Below, in pieces: positions 59,220 through 64,000 of a DNA stretch of 64,000 nucleotides. Source of the DNA: Chryseobacterium pennae (GTDB lineage: Bacteria > Bacteroidota > Bacteroidia > Flavobacteriales > Weeksellaceae); assembly GCF_003385515.1 (NCBI RefSeq), contig NZ_QNVT01000001.1:310001-374000 (forward strand), in the 5' to 3' direction. The position numbers and the translations under genes are program-made. Numbering within the stretch: the stretch's first letter is position 1; each line of letters begins with the position of its first letter. The notes beneath the pieces were generated by a model that saw nothing but the letters and a program-made list of their open reading frames with translations, was not told the DNA's origin and ran no database searches.

Positions 59220-60578
59220 ATGATTAGTTGGAGAAAGCATTATAAAAAAACGTTGATCGCAATAGGCTTATTGCTATCAACCAGTGCTTCATTTTACGGG
59301 CAAGACGGCGATCCTAAAAACGGAGAGAAACTTTTCAAAGCGAATTGTACTGCATGTCACGCGCTGGACAAACAAGTAATAGGACCTCCATTAAAGGGGG
59401 TTGTAGAACGAGTAAAGACAGAAGGTGGTGTAGACAGAGATTGGCTTCACAAGTGGATTAAAGACAACAAAGCTTTAAGAGCTTCAGGGGATAAATACGC
59501 CAATGAAATTTTCGAAAAGTATAATAAGACTGAAATGTTACAGTTCCCTAACCTTACGGAGAAGGACATTGATGACATCTTAGCATTCACTACTAATCCT
59601 CCTGTTGAGCCTCCAAAGGAAGACAAAGCAGCTCCTGCACCTGGCGCTGATGCGGCAGCTCCTGCAGACAAAAGCACAACAAACATTGTAATCATTTCCC
59701 TATTAGCCATTGCAGGTCTATTAGTATGGATCTTGCTTAAACTAAGACAATTAGTAAAACTAGGCCAGTCTGAAGAATTAACAGGGCTTAACGAAACGAG
59801 AGTTCGTTCGTTCAAGGAAATGTACGAGAAGTTCCACTATGTAGGAAAAGGTATAATAGCTGTACTTGCTATTCTTGCTGCTTACGGAGTTTGGAACTGG
59901 TTAATGTGGATCGGGGTTTACAAAGGATACAAGCCTGAACAACCAATCTACTTCTCCCACAAAATCCACGCTGGAGAACAAAAAATTGACTGTCAATTAT
60001 GTCACTCCAGTGCTAAATACGGAAAAGTATCTGAAATTCCTTCTATGAATGTTTGTATGAACTGTCACAGAACAATTTCTGAATACAACGCAGATCACTA
60101 CATGGAGCCAGGAAAAGACAAGGCATTCTATGACGGAGAAATCCAGAAGATCTACGCAGCAACAGGCTGGGATCCTGCTAAACAACAGTACACAGGAAAA
60201 ACACAACCGGTTGAATGGACAAGAATCCACAACATGCCAGATTTCGTTTACTTCAACCACTCTCAGCACGTAATTGCTGGTGAACAAGCGATCATCAATT
60301 CTTTCAACAAAAAGAATCCTAACAACAAAATTGACGTTGTATGTAAGGCTTGTCACGGTAAAATTGATACAATGAATGTTGTTCAAATGGCTAACGACTT
60401 TACAATGGGATGGTGTATTGAATGTCACAGAACGACTGAGGTTGATATGAACAACGGTTATAATAAAGAGTACTTCAAAAATCTACACGACAAGTTGAAA
60501 AAACAATATCCACAAGATGGAGGTAAGATCACTGTAGATGCAATTGGAGGTCTTGAGTGTGGTAAATGTCATTATTAA
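59220..60578 (+). CDS. actA: Alternative complex III subunit A (multiheme cytochrome c) with extra N-terminal cytochrome c
   Basis: A 452-residue protein with signal peptide. It contains six CxxCH heme sites: C-T-A-C-H near residue 41 in a class I cytochrome c domain (about 28-125), then, after an Ala/Pro-rich linker and two membrane segments (about 155-178 and 205-228), C-Q-L-C-H, C-M-N-C-H, C-K-A-C-H, C-I-E-C-H and C-G-K-C-H at the very C-terminus. The last five match ActA; the first is a fused cytochrome c. ACIII oxidises quinol and passes electrons towards cytochrome c oxidase. First gene of act operon; actB starts 23 bases later. Confidence 0.9.
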   Translation: MISWRKHYKKTLIAIGLLLSTSASFYGQDGDPKNGEKLFKANCTACHALDKQVIGPPLKGVVERVKTEGGVDRDWLHKWIKDNKALRASGDKYANEIFEKYNKTEMLQFPNLTEKDIDDILAFTTNPPVEPPKEDKAAPAPGADAAAPADKSTTNIVIISLLAIAGLLVWILLKLRQLVKLGQSEELTGLNETRVRSFKEMYEKFHYVGKGIIAVLAILAAYGVWNWLMWIGVYKGYKPEQPIYFSHKIHAGEQKIDCQLCHSSAKYGKVSEIPSMNVCMNCHRTISEYNADHYMEPGKDKAFYDGEIQKIYAATGWDPAKQQYTGKTQPVEWTRIHNMPDFVYFNHSQHVIAGEQAIINSFNKKNPNNKIDVVCKACHGKIDTMNVVQMANDFTMGWCIECHRTTEVDMNNGYNKEYFKNLHDKLKKQYPQDGGKITVDAIGGLECGKCHY

Positions 60579-60601
60579 TAACTAAAAAATTAGAAGTATA
60601 A

Positions 60602-63600
60602 ATGGCTTCAAACAAAATACAATTCAGAAGTATTCATGAACTTAAAGACCCAGCTTTAAATGGTAAGCTGGCTCTTAAAGAGTTTCAGGAAGAAATTCCG
60701 GTAGAAGATTTCCTTGGAGATGCTGAACAAAACGGATCAAGTACTTCAAGAAGAGATTTCCTTAAATTACTAGGATTCTCTACAGCAGCAGTAACTTTAG
60801 CTGCCTGCGAAGCTCCGGTAATCAAAACGATCCCTTACGTGGTAAAACCACACGATATTATTCCAGGGGTTCCTAATTATTACGCTTCAACATATTTTGA
60901 CGGTTTCGATTTCGCTAGTGTTTTAGTAAAAACCCGTGAAGGTAGACCTATCAAAATTGAACCAAACCCTGCTGGTGGTGATTTAGGTAAAACTAACGCT
61001 AGAGCTCAGGCAAGTGTACTTTCTCTTTATGATAATGATAAAGTAAAGCAGCCTAAGCTAGACGGTAAAGATGAAACTTTCGATAAAGTAGACAGTTTCG
61101 TTATTAAAGGGTTGGAAGAAGCTAAAGCGTCAGGCAAAAAGATTGTGGTTTTATCACACTCTTTTGCTTCACCAACTTTCAAAAAGTTATTCGCTGAATT
61201 CAAAGCTAAATATCCTACAGCTGAATTAGTAACTTTCGATGCTTATCCTTATGCTGCAGGATTAGATGCTGCTCAGGAAGTATTCGGACAAAGAGCATTA
61301 CCTGTTTATGACCTTAACGGTTCTGAATTGGTAGTTTCTTTCCAGGCTGATTTCTTAGGAGATTATAACGCTTCAAGTTTAGAGTCTTCTTACGCAGCAG
61401 CTAGAAAACCAAGTGCAACCATGTTGAGACACATCCAAGTGGAATCTAACATGTCATTAACTGGTGCTAACGCTGACTCAAGATACAGATTAAAGCCAAG
61501 TGCTGTAAACAAAACTTTAGTTGAGGTTTATAATGCAATCGTAGGTGGTGGTACTTCTGATAAGACTGCTACTGAAATTGCAAACGAACTTAAAGCAAAA
61601 GGAAGCAAAGCTGTTGTTTTTGCTGACGGTTCTAAAGGAGCACAGGTTTTAGCACACTTAATCAACCAAAAATTAGGTTCAGTAGCTTTCACTGGTAAAG
61701 CAAACTTACTAAAAGAATTCAACGGTGCAAGATACCAGGAATTCCTAGGATGGATAAACGGTGGACAAGTTGGAGTATTAGTTACAAACAACGTAGATCC
61801 TATCTATGCTCATCCAAAAGGAGAAGACTTCAAGAAGTCTTTATCAAAAGTTCCTTATGTAATTGCGGTTGCTGATAAGAAAAATGAAATGTACAAAGCA
61901 GCTAAGGCTGTGATTCCAGTGGCTAACTGGTTAGAGTCTTGGGGAGATATCGAACCACAGACAGGAGTATATTCATTAATGCAGCCTACGATCCAGAAGA
62001 TCTACAAATCAAGACAGATTGAAGAATCTTTATTGGTTTGGAAAAATGGTAAAAACAATGCTGCAAACAACTACTACGATTATTTAAAGGCTAGCTCTGC
62101 TTCTCTTTTAGGTAGTACTTCTTTCAACAAAGCATTATATAACGGTATCAACCCTTCTACAAACTCAACAACATTATCTTACGCTGGTGGAAACGCTGCA
62201 CAAGCTGTTGCTGAGCTAGGAAACTTCAAAGCTTCCGAATTAGAATTAGTATTATACACTACGACTTCAATGGGAGACGGTACTCAGGCAAACAACCCTT
62301 GGTTACAAGAGTTACCTGACCCGATCACTAGAATGTCTTGGGATAACTACCTGACTATTTCTCCAAAAGACGCAGAGAAATTTGCAATTGACAACGATCT
62401 TAACGCGAGAATGCAGTTAGATGGTTCAATTGTTAATCTTACTGTAAACGGAGTAACAATAAAAGATGTTCCTGTATTCGTACAACCAGGTCAAGCAGAA
62501 GGATCAGTAGGTCTTGCGCTTGGTTATGGTAAGAAAGACTCAGGAGCAACTGCAGATACTGGGGTAAATGCTTATCCTTTATTCGATGGTTCTAACCTTG
62601 TTCTTTCTGGTGCTAAAATCGAAAAGACAGGAGAAGATCACGAATTCGCAGGTATCCAGCTTCAAAATACATTAATGGGTCGTTACGAAATCGCTAAAGA
62701 AGTTCCTTTAGCTGAATTCATCAACGTACCATTTGATGACGAGCACAAAGGATGGAATAAGCCTTTGGAATACCACACCATCAGTGGAGCTCTTCCAGCA
62801 AGAAAAATCGATCTTTGGGATGCATTTGATGATACTGACGGTCCTCATTTCAACTTATCTATTGACTTGAACTCTTGTACAGGTTGTGGAGCATGTATCA
62901 TTGCTTGTCAGGCTGAGAACAACGTTCCTGTAGTAGGTAAAGAAGAAGTAAGAATGTCTAGAGATATGTATTGGTTAAGAATTGACCGTTACTATTCTTC
63001 AAGACAAAAGGTAGAAATATACGAAGGATTAAAAGAAGGAATGGCTGTACCTGAATTGTATGGTACTGCATTCGGAGACGGAGGGGCATTGAACCACCCG
63101 GCTGATAATCCAGATGTAATCTTCCAACCGGTAATGTGTCAGCACTGTAACCACGCTCCATGTGAAACTGTATGTCCGGTAGCGGCTACTTCACACGGTA
63201 AGCAAGGTCAAAACCATATGGCTTACAACAGATGTATCGGTACAAGATATTGTGCAAACAACTGTCCGTACAAAGTAAGACGTTTCAACTGGTTTACGTA
63301 TAACCTAAATGACAAGTTCGATTACAACATGAACAACGATTTAGGAAGAATGGTACTTAACCCTGACGTAGTTGTTAGAACTAGAGGGGTAATGGAGAAA
63401 TGTTCAATGTGTATCCAAATGACTCAGAATACTATTCTTGAGGCTAAGAAAGAGGGAAGAAGAGTGAAGGATGGAGAATTCCAGACAGCTTGTTCTAAAG
63501 CTTGTTCTACTGGTGCAATGACATTTGGAGACATGAATGATAAAGATTCTTCAATTAGAAAGGTGTATGCCTCTAACAGAAGATATTATTTACTAGAGGA

Positions 63601-63661
63601 GATCGGAACAAAACCAAATGTGTTCTATCATACTAAAGTAAGAAACAGAGTAGAAAAATAA
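60602..63661 (+). CDS. actB: Alternative complex III subunit B (Fe-S, molybdopterin-oxidoreductase-like)
   Basis: A 1019-residue protein. A Tat-like leader lies at about 49-72 (S-R-R-D-F-L-K-L-L-G-F-S-T-A-A-V). The first two-thirds are molybdopterin-oxidoreductase-like but lack evident cofactor cysteines, as in ActB. The C-terminal third holds the four-cluster ferredoxin part: C-T-G-C-G-A-C-I-I-A-C-Q (about 760-771), C-Q-H-C-N-H-A-P-C-E-T-V-C-P, C-I-G-T-R-Y-C-A-N-N-C-P and C-S-M-C-I-Q with a late C-S-K-A-C-S. These carry electrons from quinol. Fused as usual in Bacteroidetes. Assignment secure. Confidence 0.93.
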   Translation: MASNKIQFRSIHELKDPALNGKLALKEFQEEIPVEDFLGDAEQNGSSTSRRDFLKLLGFSTAAVTLAACEAPVIKTIPYVVKPHDIIPGVPNYYASTYFDGFDFASVLVKTREGRPIKIEPNPAGGDLGKTNARAQASVLSLYDNDKVKQPKLDGKDETFDKVDSFVIKGLEEAKASGKKIVVLSHSFASPTFKKLFAEFKAKYPTAELVTFDAYPYAAGLDAAQEVFGQRALPVYDLNGSELVVSFQADFLGDYNASSLESSYAAARKPSATMLRHIQVESNMSLTGANADSRYRLKPSAVNKTLVEVYNAIVGGGTSDKTATEIANELKAKGSKAVVFADGSKGAQVLAHLINQKLGSVAFTGKANLLKEFNGARYQEFLGWINGGQVGVLVTNNVDPIYAHPKGEDFKKSLSKVPYVIAVADKKNEMYKAAKAVIPVANWLESWGDIEPQTGVYSLMQPTIQKIYKSRQIEESLLVWKNGKNNAANNYYDYLKASSASLLGSTSFNKALYNGINPSTNSTTLSYAGGNAAQAVAELGNFKASELELVLYTTTSMGDGTQANNPWLQELPDPITRMSWDNYLTISPKDAEKFAIDNDLNARMQLDGSIVNLTVNGVTIKDVPVFVQPGQAEGSVGLALGYGKKDSGATADTGVNAYPLFDGSNLVLSGAKIEKTGEDHEFAGIQLQNTLMGRYEIAKEVPLAEFINVPFDDEHKGWNKPLEYHTISGALPARKIDLWDAFDDTDGPHFNLSIDLNSCTGCGACIIACQAENNVPVVGKEEVRMSRDMYWLRIDRYYSSRQKVEIYEGLKEGMAVPELYGTAFGDGGALNHPADNPDVIFQPVMCQHCNHAPCETVCPVAATSHGKQGQNHMAYNRCIGTRYCANNCPYKVRRFNWFTYNLNDKFDYNMNNDLGRMVLNPDVVVRTRGVMEKCSMCIQMTQNTILEAKKEGRRVKDGEFQTACSKACSTGAMTFGDMNDKDSSIRKVYASNRRYYLLEEIGTKPNVFYHTKVRNRVEK

Positions 63662-63686
63662 AGTTTAAATAATAAATAGGTAAAAA

Positions 63687-64000
63687 ATGTCAGGACATTA
63701 CGAAGCTCCGATAAGGGAACCTCTAATTATTGGTCACAAAACTTATCACGATATCACAGAAGATATTGCACGACCTATCGAAGAAAGAGCAGGTAAATTA
63801 TGGTGGATCTCATTATATGCAGCCTTAGTTCTATTCATCTATGGATTCGGATGTATCGCTTATACGATCGGGACAGGTATTGGATCATGGGGGCTTAACA
63901 GAACTATTAACTGGGGTTGGGATATTACCAACTTCGTATGGTGGGTAGGTATCGGTCACGCCGGAACCCTAATCTCAGCAGTATTATTATTATTTAGACA
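63687..64000 (+). CDS. actC: Alternative complex III subunit C, NrfD-like (partial)
   Basis: The first 104 codons of a polytopic NrfD/PsrC-type subunit, cut by the window end. It begins M-S-G-H-Y-E-A-P-I-R-E-P-L and has a hydrophobic segment (about 40-65) followed by N-R-T-I-N-W-G-W-D-I-T-N-F-V-W-W-V-G-I-G-H-A-G-T, the conserved W-G-x-x-I-T-N-F-V-W-W-I-G-I-G-H-A-G block of ActC. It holds the quinol site. It follows actB by 25 bases. Confidence 0.92.
   Translation, partial: MSGHYEAPIREPLIIGHKTYHDITEDIARPIEERAGKLWWISLYAALVLFIYGFGCIAYTIGTGIGSWGLNRTINWGWDITNFVWWVGIGHAGTLISAVLLLFR

Noticed and set aside
1..64000. CRISPR array, integrated phage or transposon
   Set aside because: No regularly spaced direct repeats, integrase, transposase or tRNA-flanked att-like repeats were seen; the M15 peptidase alone does not make a prophage.

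Overview
The window looks like a chromosome segment of a Chryseobacterium-type flavobacterium (Bacteroidota, Weeksellaceae). The evidence is the low GC content, the many Bacteroidetes-type -7 boxes (TAnnTTTG) close to start codons, the absence of strong Shine-Dalgarno sequences, a gliding-motility lipoprotein (GldH), a type IX secretion sorting domain, a type III glutamine synthetase and an alternative complex III operon. No tRNA, rRNA, CRISPR array, integrase or transposase was recognised.

Layout. 1-14.7 kb: msrB, a DUF445 protein, pyrD, truC, glyS, several secreted or lipoprotein genes (one broken by an in-frame stop), an M48 protease, a serine hydrolase and a lone Y-family polymerase gene (umuC). 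14.8-21.4 kb: a Na+/H+ antiporter followed by an accessory-looking stretch with an M15 peptidoglycan peptidase, a patatin-like phospholipase, a very acidic 56-residue protein, a short terminator-bounded transcript, three immunity-like genes (one frameshifted) and a WYL-domain regulator. 21.4-33.5 kb: two tandem TonB-C-terminal-like proteins with tadA, an acetyltransferase, coaX, an M1 peptidase, a DinB-like protein, a large DUF6909-like protein, glnN, an NlpC/P60 lipoprotein and a pentapeptide-repeat protein. 33.6-39.3 kb: the rod-shape operon mreB-mreC-mreD-mrdA-rodA (minus strand). 39.6-43.6 kb: the heme operon hemA-hemC-hemD-hemE. 43.7-49.7 kb: sufS, rplY, prs, an SGNH lipoprotein and a FadL-type porin. 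50.2-59.0 kb: ricT-gldH-pbp1A, selO, a T9SS-exported protein, a polytopic membrane protein and a SPOR protein. 59.2-64 kb: actA-actB-actC of alternative complex III, with actC cut by the window end.

Most interesting signal. Six copies of one composite element lie between 14.8 and 20.5 kb, all facing the + strand: a palindrome-like operator CG(A/T)CA-nGTTn-(T/C)GTCG, then exactly 11 bases, then a TAnnTTTG -7 box. Five of them sit in front of the M15 peptidase, the patatin phospholipase, the acidic small protein, a roughly 220-base transcript and the WYL regulator itself; the sixth lies between umuC and the antiporter. The simplest reading is one WYL-controlled, autoregulated regulon. Its two enzymes, a peptidoglycan peptidase and a phospholipase, both lack export signals, which resembles an inducible lysis or abortive-defence module. 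This is inference and needs testing.

Other structure includes a dispersed palindrome built on CCTTGTCAAGG (three places), a perfect 22-bp GC-rich hairpin at 5232-5278, and AACACCC-type repeats on both sides of glnN.
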